A DNA stretch of 40,352 bases from Deltaproteobacteria bacterium (lineage in GTDB: Bacteria > SAR324 > NAC60-12): the NCBI GenBank assembly GCA_002683655.1, contig NYTS01000003.1, forward strand, positions 20,764-61,115, read 5' to 3'. A model generated the notes under the pieces. The model did no database searches. It was given only the letters and a program-made list of their open reading frames with translations, and was not told the origin of the DNA. Of this stretch, positions 1-9,399 are shown one piece after another; position 1 is the first letter of the stretch; every line of letters starts with the position of its first letter. A program made the translations under genes and the position numbers.

Positions 1-924
1 GGAGCTCCAACGGTTCTGCTTGAAAAAATCCCATCTGGCGAGGAGGTGCTGACTGCTTTTGGTCAATTGCAGGAATACTTGGGAGAACGGGCCTGGGGGA
101 CAATGCCAACGGAAGTAGGAGGTATCAACTCGACCATTCCACTGTTTGTGGGCGCGCGCTGTGGAGTACCAATTATTGATGCAGATGGGCAGGGGCGTGC
201 TTTCCCAGAACTCCAGATGGAAACCTTTGCTATTGAAGGTGTAGCTGGAACTCCCATGACAATTGCTAACGAGCAAGGGGATTTTGCAGTCATCTCTACT
301 GACAGCCACTCTCGGATGGAAAACATTGCCAGGGGCATTACCATTCGCTTCGGAGGCACAGCCTATTTCTCAAATTACCCAATGCGGGGTCATGAGGTTC
401 GCAGAGCATCTGTCCCCAATACACTCAGCTTGGCTCTGGCATTGGGACAGATCATTCACAATGCCAGAGTTCAACGCCAAGATCCTTTTGAGGAATTGCT
501 GCGTCATCTTTTTGAAAAGAGTTCTTATAAGGGTGGACGTGTGATTTTTTCTGGAAAAGTTGTTGATGTCCGGCGAGAAACTCGTGCTGGTTTTATGTGG
601 GGTACGATTCGTATCGAAGGACTAGGACCTCACCAAGGGGAATGCCAGTTGGAATTTCAGAACGAAAATTTGATAGCCAGTTGTGATGGTGAATTGTTAG
701 CTATTGTTCCAGATATTATCGCAATTCTTGATGCAGAGACTTCTGTGCCGATCACGAATGAAACCCTGCGTTTTGGACAGCGTGTAAAAGTAATGGCAAT
801 CACGGTCCCTGATATCATGAGCAGCCCTAAAGCACTAAACCAGTTTGGTCCACAAGCCTTTGGGCTAAAGGAAACGTACAGGCCAGCTACTAATGGATCC
901 CTTTATGGCCATCAGCGTCTTTGA
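1..924 (+). CDS. DUF917 family protein (3' part, cut by window start)
   Basis: The frame is open from base 1, so the N-terminus lies outside the window. A GTG at 46 is an internal codon, because the frame upstream already reads as family-like sequence ([15 protein letters not shown]). The protein resembles the DUF917 / S-methyl-thiohydantoin desulfurase-like family: an N-terminal block with EVGGIN, then [18 protein letters not shown], and a C-terminal block with [11 protein letters not shown] and a closing GPQAFG motif. Family members are usually about 350-370 residues, so roughly 50 residues are missing. They are often found with hydantoin or amino-acid catabolic genes. The 3' end overlaps the start of the serine dehydratase gene, which suggests one transcript and translational coupling. 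The family is assigned by eye with good confidence; the substrate is unknown. Confidence 0.8.
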   Translation, partial: GAPTVLLEKIPSGEEVLTAFGQLQEYLGERAWGTMPTEVGGINSTIPLFVGARCGVPIIDADGQGRAFPELQMETFAIEGVAGTPMTIANEQGDFAVISTDSHSRMENIARGITIRFGGTAYFSNYPMRGHEVRRASVPNTLSLALALGQIIHNARVQRQDPFEELLRHLFEKSSYKGGRVIFSGKVVDVRRETRAGFMWGTIRIEGLGPHQGECQLEFQNENLIASCDGELLAIVPDIIAILDAETSVPITNETLRFGQRVKVMAITVPDIMSSPKALNQFGPQAFGLKETYRPATNGSLYGHQRL

Positions 925-2254
925 TCTCTTCAAAATTGGGATTGGTCCTTCCAGCTCCCACACCGTAGGCCCAATGAAGGCTGCAGGCCTATTCCTCCAG
1001 CACTTGCCTCTCCCAAAAGTCAACCGAATACAAATCGACCTCTACGGCTCTCTTGGACTCACTGGGAGGGGGCATGGCAGTGACAAGGCTGTTCTGCTTG
1101 GACTAGAAGGAGAGCAGCCTGAAACTGTAGAAATTGCTAACATCCTCTCCCGTCTCCGGCAAATCGAGGAACAGCAGTTACTCCGCCTGAATCAACAGCA
1201 TCCGATCTCTTTTCATAAAAAGCAGGACCTGATCTTTCATCGGCAGCAGAATCTACCTCTCCACGAAAATGGTCTGCATTTCCAAGCCTGGGATGAGGAC
1301 GGACAATTGCTTGTAGAAAAGACCTATTATTCGATTGGTGGAGGCTTTGTCCTCGAAGGGAAAGGGGACACCTTGGCGGTTGTGGAGGACCAAATGGAGC
1401 TACCTTTTCCTTTTAAAAAAGCCTCCGAATTGCTCGAAATCTGCCGGCAGCAGCAATGTTCGATCAGCCAAATCGTTCTAGCTAATGAGCAGGTCTGGCA
1501 TTCAACAGAAGATATTTACCGACGTCTCTTGGAAATCTGGGAGTTGATGCAGGAATGCGTACGATTGGGCTGTGTCAATGAGGGTGTACTACCTGGTGGG
1601 TTGAAGGTGACACGTCGTGCTCCGAGTCTTCATCGCAAATTACAGCAGGAAGATGATCCCACAAACCTGATGGTCTGGGTCAACTTGTTTGCATTGGCGG
1701 TCAATGAGGAGAACGCTGCGGGAGGACGAGTGGTAACGGCGCCGACAAATGGTGCAGCAGGCATCATCCCGGCAGTACTGCACTACCTGATGCGCTTCAC
1801 CAGTTACTACAGCGAGGAGCAGGTAGTCCGTTTTTTGTTAACTGCAGCAGGCATCGGCATGCTCTACAAGGAGAATGCTTCAATTTCTGGAGCTGCAGTG
1901 GGGTGTCAAGGAGAAGTCGGCAGTGCCTGTTCGATGGCAGCTGGTGCCTTGGCTGAATGCCTGGGAGGAACACCGGCCCAAGTAGAAAATGCCGCAGAGA
2001 TCGCAATGGAACACAACCTCGGATTGACCTGTGATCCAATCGGTGGGCTGGTTCAGATTCCCTGCATCGAACGTAACGCCATAGCTGCGAACAAGGCGAT
2101 CAATGCCGCACAACTGTCACTAAGAACCGATGGGCAACATCATGTCTCGCTGGACAAGGTCATCCGTACCATGTGGCAAACTGGTCGGGACATGGATTCC
2201 AAGTACAAGGAGACCGCCCGTGGTGGTCTCGCTGTCAACATCGTGGAGTGCTGA
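893..2254 (+). CDS. sdaA: L-serine dehydratase, single-chain iron-sulfur type
   Basis: Converts L-serine to pyruvate and ammonia in the cytosol. The 453-residue chain has the usual single-chain order: an N-terminal beta domain ([17 protein letters not shown] near the start) and a C-terminal alpha domain. The three cysteines expected to bind the oxygen-labile 4Fe-4S cluster are seen as [10 protein letters not shown] (Cys338), LTCDPIGG (Cys380) and IPCIERNA (Cys391). Their spacing of 42 and 11 matches the family. The start at 893 overlaps the upstream DUF917 gene by 32 bases. A second ATG at 905 gives MAISVFDLF, closer to the usual family N-terminus, so it is a credible alternative. No clear ribosome binding site precedes either, fitting coupled translation. 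No other serine or glycine catabolic gene is seen downstream. Confidence 0.95.
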   Translation: MDPFMAISVFDLFKIGIGPSSSHTVGPMKAAGLFLQHLPLPKVNRIQIDLYGSLGLTGRGHGSDKAVLLGLEGEQPETVEIANILSRLRQIEEQQLLRLNQQHPISFHKKQDLIFHRQQNLPLHENGLHFQAWDEDGQLLVEKTYYSIGGGFVLEGKGDTLAVVEDQMELPFPFKKASELLEICRQQQCSISQIVLANEQVWHSTEDIYRRLLEIWELMQECVRLGCVNEGVLPGGLKVTRRAPSLHRKLQQEDDPTNLMVWVNLFALAVNEENAAGGRVVTAPTNGAAGIIPAVLHYLMRFTSYYSEEQVVRFLLTAAGIGMLYKENASISGAAVGCQGEVGSACSMAAGALAECLGGTPAQVENAAEIAMEHNLGLTCDPIGGLVQIPCIERNAIAANKAINAAQLSLRTDGQHHVSLDKVIRTMWQTGRDMDSKYKETARGGLAVNIVEC

Positions 2255-2340
2255 CTTCCTCCTTCCTTTGCCAGTCTGATTTGTCTTTTTCATGGCACGA
2301 GCGAAAAGTACTATTTCCTGTTGTTTTAAAAGCTCTAGGG

Positions 2341-2368
2341 CCTGTCATTAATTTAGCGAAATGACAGG
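2341..2368. terminator. Inverted repeat after serine dehydratase
   Basis: CCTGTCATT (2341-2349) pairs perfectly with AATGACAGG (2360-2368) around a 10-base loop. It lies 87 bases after the serine dehydratase stop and faces the end of the small minus-strand gene at 2429. There is no T-run on either side, so it may be a rho-assisted or processing hairpin rather than a classical terminator. Confidence 0.35.
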
Positions 2369-2428
2369 GGCTACCCTGGGAAAACCTCTGGAAAATCACA
2401 GGCACGCTGATCGTAACGGATGGCAATC

Positions 2429-2650
2429 TCAACTCTCCAATGGTAAATTAATTCCAGGATTATCTCTCTTTAGTTTCTCAATTTCTTCTGCTCTACGTGC
2501 AGCCAGTCTTCTTTCTTCCTCCACCTTCATCTCCAGCGTGCGACGATCCTCAATCGTTCGTCTTTGAATCCCCAGATCACGCCTTGCGGCTTTTCTTCTT
2601 TCAATGGCGACAATGATAGAAGTAAGCCTGCGATCTCCTCTGTGTCTCAT
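2429..2650 (-). CDS. Small charged coiled-coil-like protein (hypothetical)
   Basis: An unrecognised 73-residue protein. It is extremely rich in Arg, Glu, Ala and Lys with heptad-like spacing in the second half (for example RRTLEMKVEEERRLAARRAEE), which suggests one long helix or coiled coil. There is no signal peptide or membrane segment. The first half is basic (MRHRGDRRL). Only a weak purine stretch (AGAGA) precedes the ATG. It stands alone between two plus-strand genes. I keep it because its composition is that of a real helical protein, but an accidental ORF is possible. Confidence 0.45.
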   Translation of the reverse strand: MRHRGDRRLTSIIVAIERRKAARRDLGIQRRTIEDRRTLEMKVEEERRLAARRAEEIEKLKRDNPGINLPLES

Positions 2651-3022
2651 AGTTCGTCTCTAGTTGGATGGATTGCTTCATCAGGAGTTGATTTTGACAT
2701 GTCAAACCTACACCCACTCCATTCGTGCAGTGAACAACGATCGAGAAAAACTCGCCAATGGTAGTCTTTGATATCCTACTATAGTTTTGTTGTCCAGCAT
2801 GCTGAGATGCTGTTCGTCAACACAAACGAAATGAATAAACCTACGATAATTCAGTAAGTTTATCTTTGTAACAAGATTGATAGCTGAAAAAGCTTCACAA
2901 TTGCTCTGATAGAAATTGAGCAGCAGGATTCGTCAGAAATTTGTGAATTTGGCTATTTACGCTTACCCTGATTGACTTCCAAGAATATTGCGTTCTCTTT
3001 CCGGTCTACTGAGGAGTTTCCG
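2651..3022. other. Intergenic stretch before phosphodiesterase gene
   Basis: About 370 bases between the small minus-strand ORF and the glycerophosphodiester phosphodiesterase. No convincing ORF or strong hairpin was seen. It should carry the promoters of both divergent genes, but I cannot place -35/-10 boxes with confidence. The GAGGAG ribosome binding site of the next gene is at its right end (3011-3016). Confidence 0.4.
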
Positions 3023-4234
3023 ATGAAACAAGGACTAAAGTTGATTATGTGTTGTTTGATCTGTTTCGGCGCAGTCGAGTTGCTGGCAGTTGAGTCGATT
3101 CACCTTGGGCCCCGCCCTTTCTTCTTGGTGGAGGATATGGACAAGGGCCCATTGAAAGAGAAATTGAGTCAATGCTCAGGAACACCTGTTAGCAAGCGAG
3201 CGTTCTCCATTGGCCATCGGGGAGCTGCTTTGCAGTTTCCCGAGCACACGCGTGAATCCTACTTGGCAGCAGCACGGATGGGCGCTGGTGTCATCGAATG
3301 TGACGTGACCTTCACCAAAGATCGCCAGTTGGTCTGTCGGCATTCACAAGCAGATTTGCATACGACCACTGACATCTTGGCCCATTCTGATCTGGCGGCC
3401 AAGTGTACAGTACCTTTCGAACCGGGAGATCCAGCCAACGGTAAGAAAGCCAAGGTAGAGTGCCGTACATCAGATCTAAGCTTGGCTGAATTTAAGCGGT
3501 TGCAAGGAAAGATGGATGCAGCCAATCCATTTGCTACAACTCCTGAAGAATACATGGGAGGTACTGCGAATTGGCGTACAGACCTCTACGCTACACGTGG
3601 TACCTTGATGACCCACGCAGAGAGTATCGCGTTGTTCAAGGAACTTGGTGTGAAGTTCACTCCCGAGTTGAAGTCAGCCAAGGAGGAGATGCCCTACGAA
3701 GGCGAGTTCAGCCAGCAGAATTATGCCCAAAAGCTGATTGAGGAATACAAAGCTGCTGGAGTCGCACCTAGTGATGTGTATCCTCAGTCCTTCAGTCTGG
3801 ATGATGTCCTTTACTGGATTGAGCAGGAACCAGAGTTTGGCAAGCAGGCGATCTATCTAGATGGTCGGACTTATCGTCCCAGCTTTCGCTCGTCGCTGGA
3901 AGATATGGAGGAGTTGGCAGAGCAGGGGGTACGTATTCTGGCACCACCAATTTATGCTTTGCTTGATCTTGAAGGTGGAGAAATTGTGCCCTCAGCCTAT
4001 GCACGTCAAGCCCAGCAGGTAGGAATTGATTTGATCACCTGGACGCTGGAGCGCTCCGGACCATTAACTGGAGGTGGTGGTTGGTACTATCAAACGGTGA
4101 AGGAAGCGATCAACAGTGATGGGGATGTGATGAAGGTTTTAGACGTGCTTGCGCAGCAGGTTGGAGTGATCGGAGTCTTCAGTGATTGGCCCGCAACGAC
4201 GACGTACTACGCTAATTGCATGGACCTTCCATAG
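3023..4234 (+). CDS. glpQ: Glycerophosphodiester phosphodiesterase, exported (GlpQ-like)
   Basis: Hydrolyses glycerophosphodiesters from phospholipid breakdown to glycerol-3-phosphate and an alcohol, here probably in the periplasm. I choose ATG 3023 (403 residues) over the longer frame from TTG 2972 because GAGGAG sits seven bases upstream and the protein then begins with a signal peptide ([25 protein letters not shown]). Catalytic and metal residues of the GDPD fold are visible: His65-Arg66 in [14 protein letters not shown], Glu92 and Asp94 in [10 protein letters not shown], and His107 in CRHS. It is longer than minimal GDPDs (about 250) and matches the periplasmic GlpQ-like size. A likely terminator hairpin follows at 4249. 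The gene stands alone, so it is probably regulated by itself, perhaps by phosphate, which the sequence does not show. Confidence 0.88.
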   Translation: MKQGLKLIMCCLICFGAVELLAVESIHLGPRPFFLVEDMDKGPLKEKLSQCSGTPVSKRAFSIGHRGAALQFPEHTRESYLAAARMGAGVIECDVTFTKDRQLVCRHSQADLHTTTDILAHSDLAAKCTVPFEPGDPANGKKAKVECRTSDLSLAEFKRLQGKMDAANPFATTPEEYMGGTANWRTDLYATRGTLMTHAESIALFKELGVKFTPELKSAKEEMPYEGEFSQQNYAQKLIEEYKAAGVAPSDVYPQSFSLDDVLYWIEQEPEFGKQAIYLDGRTYRPSFRSSLEDMEELAEQGVRILAPPIYALLDLEGGEIVPSAYARQAQQVGIDLITWTLERSGPLTGGGGWYYQTVKEAINSDGDVMKVLDVLAQQVGVIGVFSDWPATTTYYANCMDLP

Positions 4235-4248
4235 TTGCCCAACTCGCT

Positions 4249-4273
4249 GATTTCTCTAGGCAAGAGAGATTTT
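4249..4273 (+). terminator. Probable rho-independent terminator after phosphodiesterase
   Basis: GATTTCTCT (4249-4257) can pair with AGAGAGATT (4263-4271) around loop AGGCA, with two G-U pairs, and is followed by a short T-run. It lies 15 bases after the stop of the phosphodiesterase, in front of the convergent pentapeptide-repeat gene. The stem is weak in G+C. Confidence 0.45.
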
Positions 4274-4338
4274 GGTGTTGCCCTCGGGGGGAGTCTTCAA
4301 AAAGATTTTCCCCAATTTTATCAGATTTTATTTTCTTT

Positions 4339-5028
4339 TCAGCAATCCCGAACAGTTATCTCGCCATTTGGTAGAATCGTTCCGCAGAGCTTTGCGTAGT
4401 TCAGATCGGTTCCTTCCATCTTGACGTTGGTCAGGTTGGTACGCCGCATCTTGACTCCACGCAGGTCGGCTGCGTTGAGGTTCACTCCGGTCAAATTGGC
4501 TTCTTCCAAATTGGCTTCAAACAAGACGGCTCCGCTGAGATCGGCTCCTTCCATGCGAGTATCCCGCAAGCTTGCTTCCTCCAGAGAAGCGCCTCGAAGC
4601 TTGGCGCTTCTAAGGTTCGAGTTCCACAGTTCTACACCACGCAGATTGGCTCCGGTCAGCTGAGCACCCTCCAAATCTGTTTCTTCCAAGTTGGCGTCCA
4701 ATAGGTCTGCCCCACTGAAATCCGCCTCGGTTAACTTGGCTCCACGCAGTCGTGCTCGGCGTAGGTCGGTGCCTCGCAATCTAGCCCCTTGGAGATTGGA
4801 AAAACTGAGGTCACTTCCTTCGAGACTCATTCCACTAAGATCGGCGCCAACAAGATTACAGCCTGGGCAGTCCTTGTTCTCTATCAACTTCACGAGATCG
4901 TCTTGATCCAGAGTTAGGGGTTGTTGAAGGAAGCTGCTCTGGCAAGCTCCCAGACTGACACTGATGATGCCAAAGCAACTTAGGATCATTGGGCAAATTC
5001 TGTGTTGCCAACTTTTGGTGACAACCAT
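4339..5028 (-). CDS. Pentapeptide-repeat lipoprotein with cysteine caps (PRP1)
   Basis: A 229-residue protein. The N-terminal hydrophobic stretch ends in VSLGAC, a canonical lipobox, so it is predicted to be a lipoprotein. Then comes the N-cap NKDCPGCNL and about 30 A(D/N)LxX-type pentapeptides (GADLSGMSLEGSDLSFSNL and onward), which fold as a right-handed quadrilateral beta-helix. The C-cap is LCGTILPNGEITVRDC, ending in a terminal Cys. The helix body has no Cys, so the four mature-domain cysteines apart from the lipidated one are all in the caps. AAGGAGGTG at 5034-5042 is a near-perfect ribosome binding site. Three further pentapeptide-repeat proteins occur in this window; two share these caps. 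No enzymatic motif is present. Similar capped repeat proteins are known in other bacteria, with mostly unknown roles. Confidence 0.88.
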   Translation of the reverse strand: MVVTKSWQHRICPMILSCFGIISVSLGACQSSFLQQPLTLDQDDLVKLIENKDCPGCNLVGADLSGMSLEGSDLSFSNLQGARLRGTDLRRARLRGAKLTEADFSGADLLDANLEETDLEGAQLTGANLRGVELWNSNLRSAKLRGASLEEASLRDTRMEGADLSGAVLFEANLEEANLTGVNLNAADLRGVKMRRTNLTNVKMEGTDLNYAKLCGTILPNGEITVRDC

Positions 5029-5254
5029 TAGTGCACCTCCTTCTCTTTGAATCTTGCGAGTCTTTCAAATGAGTTTGGTTTATTTTTCATGATGATGACT
5101 GAGGAGCGCATAACCGTCAATGGATTCCAATCAATAAACTGTTGAAACGGATCTATACAGATTGGGACAAGGGGTGGTATTTGAGGGAAATTCCTGTTAC
5201 ACCTGCGCATTATCGACAAGACACCCTGATCGCAGCCGATAAGAAAAGGTACGT

Positions 5255-6247
5255 ATGAACTTTCGAATTGATGCCCTGCAGTACGCCAACTGGTCCGAGA
5301 AGATCTTTCGTCAACTCCACGAAGGCCGGCTAGATGGAATCCACGTGACGATCACCTACCACGAAAACTTTCGGGAAACCGTGCTGGTGATGGAAGCGTG
5401 GAATCGATGGTTTGAGCGCTACCCAAATTTGATTTTCCAGGGATTTGACTCCAGTGACTTGGAGAAAGCCCAACAGAGTAATCGAACGGCGATCTTTTTT
5501 GGATCACAGAATCCAAGTTGCATGGAAGACGACATCGGTCTGGTGGAGATTCTTCATCGCTTAGGTCTGCGCTTCATGCAGCTTAGTTACAATAATCAGT
5601 CACTGCTGGCGACCGGTTGCTATGAGCATGAAGATCCTGGTTTGACGCGGATGGGACGCGAAGTGATCAAGGAAATGAACCGGGTGGGTCTGGTGATCGA
5701 CATGAGTCACTCTGCGGACCGCTCAACTCTGGAGGCAATTGAACTTTCAAGCCGACCAATCGCCATTACGCACGCTAACCCAACCTTTTGGCATCCGGCA
5801 CTGCGTAACAAGTCCGATCAGGTATTACGTACTCTCGGTGAATCCGGTGGGATGCTTGGTTTCTCACTTTATCCACATCATTTGAAAGAAGGGACTAACT
5901 GTACTAGAAGATCCTTCTGCGAGATGGTGGCCAAGACCGCTGAGTTGATGGAAGTGACCCAGATAGGGATAGGCTCGGACCTCTGTCAGGATCAACCGGA
6001 CGTGATTGTGGAGTGGATGCGCAACGGACGCTGGACTAAATCCTTGGACTACGGAGAAGGAAGCGCAAAGGCCCCTGGGTTCCCACCGATGCCAGAATGG
6101 TATCCAGACAACCGCACTTTTGGCAGCTTGGCAGAGGGCTTGCGGGAGGTAGGCTTTGCAGAGGAGGAGATCGTCGGCATTTTAGGGAACAACTGGGCAA
6201 GGTTTTTTGCGGAGAGCTTCTCTACAAGAACGGAGGATGTCACGTGA
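5255..6247 (+). CDS. Peptidase M19 (membrane dipeptidase-like) with incomplete metal site
   Basis: A 330-residue TIM-barrel protein of the renal dipeptidase (M19) superfamily. Later ligands are seen: His152 in VIDMSHSAD, His173 in IAITHANP, Arg184 in ALRNKSD and Asp242 in IGSDLCQD. The N-terminal His-x-Asp pair is replaced by RIDALQYANWS, and the bridging Glu motif by FFGSQNPS, so a normal binuclear zinc site is unlikely. Canonical members hydrolyse dipeptides, including D-amino-acid ones; here the activity may differ. There is no signal peptide, so it is cytosolic. Its TGA overlaps the GTG start of the next gene (GTGA), and that gene overlaps a DUF3726 gene, so all three form a tight operon. 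The start ATG 5255 is preceded by AAGAAAAGG. Confidence 0.8.
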   Translation: MNFRIDALQYANWSEKIFRQLHEGRLDGIHVTITYHENFRETVLVMEAWNRWFERYPNLIFQGFDSSDLEKAQQSNRTAIFFGSQNPSCMEDDIGLVEILHRLGLRFMQLSYNNQSLLATGCYEHEDPGLTRMGREVIKEMNRVGLVIDMSHSADRSTLEAIELSSRPIAITHANPTFWHPALRNKSDQVLRTLGESGGMLGFSLYPHHLKEGTNCTRRSFCEMVAKTAELMEVTQIGIGSDLCQDQPDVIVEWMRNGRWTKSLDYGEGSAKAPGFPPMPEWYPDNRTFGSLAEGLREVGFAEEEIVGILGNNWARFFAESFSTRTEDVT

Positions 6248-7914
6248 AGCCAATCGAGCAACCAGTTCCAGCAAGGTTCTATCGCTCTCCTGGACAGGTG
6301 ATGCGCCTTACACGAATGGGCTGTAGTCACCCAACACGTCTCTCCTTTCTGCGTCAATTGCTGCGACGTTTGAAGAAAGAAAATTGGAGCTTTGACCGTC
6401 CAGTCTGGCAGATCAATCATGAAGGGGTTGGTCACGCCGTTTACTGGGCGCAAGGCCCTGAACGCTGTTACAGCTTGGTAGCCTTCGCTCATAATCTTCC
6501 AGAAGAGATGCGCTCAGATAGGGTGATTGCAACTGCTTGGGATGCCACGTTCACTCTATTTGATGGCACTCCCAGCACTGCTGATATCGAACGGTTAGAA
6601 CGCAATGTTCCTCTTCAAGAAGCAGGACGTATTTCAGCAAAGGAGCTATCGCTGAGTCGGGCTAATCGTTCTGTACGACTCTTTGAGTATGTGGTGAAAG
6701 AGTTAGCTCAGGGACGTCAGCCCGAGCGTGGTCGTCTGGAGCAGACGGGCTACCTGATGCGTACTACGGCGGTTTATGGGACTGGTAAGTTTGGTGCAGC
6801 CGATCGGGGTAATTTGGTAGGTCGACCAGAGATGCAAGCACCTTTTCAAGCAGAAATGCTCTCTGTCTGGTTGACCCGAGCGTTCACGGTAGATCTTGTC
6901 GAGCATTTGGCAGCAGAGCAAGGAGGAATGCAAGCTGTGAAGCTTGATCCTGCATTACGAAGGTTGTTGGGAGTGGGCAACTCGACTGGCTTGGGCATGG
7001 CTCCGTTCCTAGTACGTCATCCGGCGCTGATTCATCATTGGTTTGCAGCTCGTGAAGAGGCGCTTGCTCGGGTACGCTCCCAACCCAAGCTAACTTCAGA
7101 AACAATTGATCAATTTTTTGAAGCGTTCAGGGCAGCACAGGAAAATGTGGTGCAGTGGCATAGTGAACATCCACTTCAGGTAGCCAAGTTGAAAGAACTA
7201 CGAGAAGGCTTGAGAAAGCTGCAGATATTTGTTCATGAAGGGTGGGATGTAGCGCAAGTCTACCCATGGGACGCACTCTGGCAATGGGGTGAACTTGAAC
7301 TGCCGATGGAAGCACAAGAGGCACTGCTGGCCTTGCTCTTGGAGCCACATTGGGAGTTGGTTGATGATTTAGGAGATCAGATGGCCACAGACGAAGAAGT
7401 GACTTTCAAGGTCGATGGTTGTCAATCGATTGGTGAGTTGAGAAAACATTTGCATAGTCACTTTGCCTGGGCGTTAGGGATGGATTATCAACAACCAGAA
7501 CAATGCGCCCGCTTTTGGTATGTGTCAGAAGAAAAGCTGGAACCTCGCCTTGGCGAACGGTACTGTGAACCTGGTGCCGAACTTGAACAACCTCTGGACA
7601 TTGGCCGCCAGGTAGCTGAACTCTGCGATGTGCTTAAAAAATGGTCTGACAGGACTCCAGTGGCTCACCTATTGTTGGTGCGTCCTGAGTTTCGTTCCAT
7701 TGTCCGTCGGGTTCAACTTTCTGCCCACTATCCTTTTGCTGAAATTCAGGAAAATCTCATTTCTGCTGAGATGCTGCCCATCGACCTCTTACGTAGCAAA
7801 CTAGCTTTTTTTGGAGCAACTCGATTTGATCCTCGTTCTGATCGCTGGGTGCGAATCAGCTTGTTTCAAGGGGAACCTTACCCAGATGAATTGAACAATA
7901 CAGATGTCTCCTGA
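6244..7914 (+). CDS. Conserved-looking protein of unknown function, 556 residues
   Basis: I do not recognise a named domain. The open frame extends back to 6097, but the first 49 codons overlap the dipeptidase-like gene and read as low-quality Arg/Gly-rich sequence. GTG 6244 is the better start: it overlaps the upstream stop (GTGA) and has GGAGGA seven bases before it. The protein is soluble, with no signal peptide or membrane segment. Visible landmarks are a WQINHEGVGHAVYWA block with two His, AWDATFTLFDG, a TAVYGTGKFGAADRGN block and a LLGVGNSTGLGMAPFLV glycine-rich stretch. The latter half is Glu/Leu-rich and helical. It overlaps the next gene by 11 bases. The operon suggests that it works with the M19-like protein and the DUF3726 protein, perhaps as subunits or sequential enzymes (inference). 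Confidence 0.75.
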   Translation: MKPIEQPVPARFYRSPGQVMRLTRMGCSHPTRLSFLRQLLRRLKKENWSFDRPVWQINHEGVGHAVYWAQGPERCYSLVAFAHNLPEEMRSDRVIATAWDATFTLFDGTPSTADIERLERNVPLQEAGRISAKELSLSRANRSVRLFEYVVKELAQGRQPERGRLEQTGYLMRTTAVYGTGKFGAADRGNLVGRPEMQAPFQAEMLSVWLTRAFTVDLVEHLAAEQGGMQAVKLDPALRRLLGVGNSTGLGMAPFLVRHPALIHHWFAAREEALARVRSQPKLTSETIDQFFEAFRAAQENVVQWHSEHPLQVAKLKELREGLRKLQIFVHEGWDVAQVYPWDALWQWGELELPMEAQEALLALLLEPHWELVDDLGDQMATDEEVTFKVDGCQSIGELRKHLHSHFAWALGMDYQQPEQCARFWYVSEEKLEPRLGERYCEPGAELEQPLDIGRQVAELCDVLKKWSDRTPVAHLLLVRPEFRSIVRRVQLSAHYPFAEIQENLISAEMLPIDLLRSKLAFFGATRFDPRSDRWVRISLFQGEPYPDELNNTDVS

Positions 7915-8602
7915 GAATCAGCAAGTCTCGGAGGATTTTTGTACTTCTAGTCACCTTTGGTTTTCTCAGTCTGAACTCCAGCAACTGGTAGTTAAGGCTG
8001 CTCGGGGTGCTGGTTATAGCTGGAGTGATGCGGAGGAAATTGGCTGGGCAGCTGCTTGGTTGAGCAAGTTTGGTTTGCCCGGTGGAGATTTTATGTTGAG
8101 CTTGATGCAGTCGAATGACCTGCAAGCTCCAAGACCAGCTGCTCTACGTTGGAAAGGTAACAGTCACCCGCACTGTCCGTTGCGCTGTGGACTAGCATTG
8201 ATGGATTTTGCACAATTGCCTGAAGGATTGGGGGCTTCCTGCCTGGTAATTGAGTCTATGACGGGTCTACCCTGCTTTCTAGCATTTGCAGCACGAACTG
8301 CTCGACAGATTCAGCATCCGCTGCAAATTCAGTGGGAGGAACAGTCCCTGTTCGTACATGAGGACGCTTGGCCTAGCGTAGAGATTGATCAGGTTTCAAT
8401 GGAATTTGGGAAGACAGTGGATGTGAGGATTACGCGTTCTAACTCGGACATGGTTTCTATCGAGACAAAAAATCCCCAATACTGTGTGCGTGTGTCTAAG
8501 CAATTTCTTGAACAGTTGGAGGCCTTCGCTCATCAGACCTTGGTTCCTGCCACAGATTTATCGCGACTCCGAGCTGGTAGTCATGATGATCCCACCTCTT
8601 GA
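7904..8602 (+). CDS. DUF3726 domain protein
   Basis: A 232-residue soluble protein. The N-terminal region FSQSELQQLVVKAARGAGYSWSDAEEIGWAAAWL matches what I recall of DUF3726, a family with no established function (in pieces: KAARGAGYSW, AEEIGWAAAWLS). The rest has RCGLALMDFA and a Ser-rich middle, with no catalytic motif that I recognise. ATG 7904 lies inside the upstream gene (11-base overlap), so translation is probably coupled. No separate ribosome binding site is visible. It ends the three-gene operon that begins at 5255, and the following 320 bases are non-coding. Confidence 0.7.
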   Translation: MSPENQQVSEDFCTSSHLWFSQSELQQLVVKAARGAGYSWSDAEEIGWAAAWLSKFGLPGGDFMLSLMQSNDLQAPRPAALRWKGNSHPHCPLRCGLALMDFAQLPEGLGASCLVIESMTGLPCFLAFAARTARQIQHPLQIQWEEQSLFVHEDAWPSVEIDQVSMEFGKTVDVRITRSNSDMVSIETKNPQYCVRVSKQFLEQLEAFAHQTLVPATDLSRLRAGSHDDPTS

Positions 8603-8924
8603 ACTAGATTGCTAACCGTTTTGTTTGCCCCAGTATTTGTGGTAGTGGATTTCTGTTCTATGGAAGTAAGTATTGCTCAGAATTCCTGATCAAAATTGAT
8701 CTTGTGGGAACTCAAAGGGAGCGAATTTACTTGACTCAGTTATTGATTCAATGGCAAAAATATTTGTTATCTTGTCAAGATTGTTAAAAATAATAATTTA
8801 ACTCCAACAATCATGGGATTGTGAGGCAACCTCTTCAACAGAAATTGAAGAAAAGACCCAAAACATTGCAAATTCAATCAGTACGACAAGCCTCCATTAA
8901 ACAGCTATAGTCAGAGAAAAAAAG
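8603..8924. other. Intergenic region upstream of PilZ gene
   Basis: About 320 A+T-rich bases without an ORF. A TTGTCA at 8772-8777 followed by TAATAATTTA around 8791-8800 might be a sigma-70-type promoter for the PilZ gene, but the spacing and -10 match are poor. No strong hairpin was seen. Confidence 0.25.
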
Positions 8925-9320
8925 ATGCAAAACCATGAAGTGAGATTTGTTGATAGCAAGCACTATCGAGGCGACTGTCGAAGGCATCACAAACGCTATC
9001 CGGTCGTGCTACCTGCAACACTCCTGTACAACGAGAATGATGGAGTCGTGAAGGTTCTTGATATCAGCATGGGAGGATGCAAGATGGTTGCGAATAGCCA
9101 CTGCAGTCCTCATGCGAAAATCAGCATGACTTTTTACATTCCCTCAGAGGCCAATGCAGAGGAGTTAGTCGCCTGCTCACCTATTCATGCATTAGTGGTG
9201 CGCTCCCATCACACATCAAACGATCACTACATCATCAATGTGGATTTTCGTGGTGCTCTGTTCCATGAGCATGGAGTTGAAAAACTGATTGAAATCCATA
9301 AGCACAAGATACATCATTAG
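8925..9320 (+). CDS. Single-domain PilZ protein, predicted c-di-GMP receptor
   Basis: A 131-residue cytosolic protein. The PilZ c-di-GMP motifs are both intact: Arg20-x3-Arg24 in RRHHKR and Asp46-x-Ser48-x2-Gly51 in LDISMGGCK. Such proteins bind cyclic di-GMP and adjust motility, secretion or polysaccharide output by contacting partners. The remainder is the beta-barrel core (STFYIPSE-type strands) and a His-rich C-terminal tail (EIHKHKIHH), which is unusual and could bind metal by chance. ATG 8925 has only a weak purine-rich leader (GAGAAAAAAAG). The gene stands alone and converges on a pentapeptide-repeat gene. A second, membrane-bound PilZ protein occurs at 28865. Confidence 0.85.
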   Translation: MQNHEVRFVDSKHYRGDCRRHHKRYPVVLPATLLYNENDGVVKVLDISMGGCKMVANSHCSPHAKISMTFYIPSEANAEELVACSPIHALVVRSHHTSNDHYIINVDFRGALFHEHGVEKLIEIHKHKIHH

Positions 9321-9399
9321 AGTTGCACAACCTACCTCAGCCCTTCCCTTTCTGCTGATCGTTTTTGACACTTTCAAAAGCGGTCACCGTCTTCTCTAG

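Noticed and set aside
4421-4906. Plus-strand ORFs rich in Arg, Ser, Pro and Ala opposite PRP1
   Set aside because: They are antisense shadows of the regular pentapeptide codon pattern. The same effect occurs at 23590-24102.
5028-5219. 63-codon minus-strand ORF ending in TAATG at the PRP1 start
   Set aside because: Composition looks random, it has no ribosome binding site, and it covers the expected promoter region of PRP1. The stop/start junction is probably chance.
6097-6243. N-terminal extension of the 556-residue protein
   Set aside because: It overlaps the dipeptidase-like gene in another frame and is Arg/Gly-rich. The GTG at 6244 has a good ribosome binding site and an overlapping stop.
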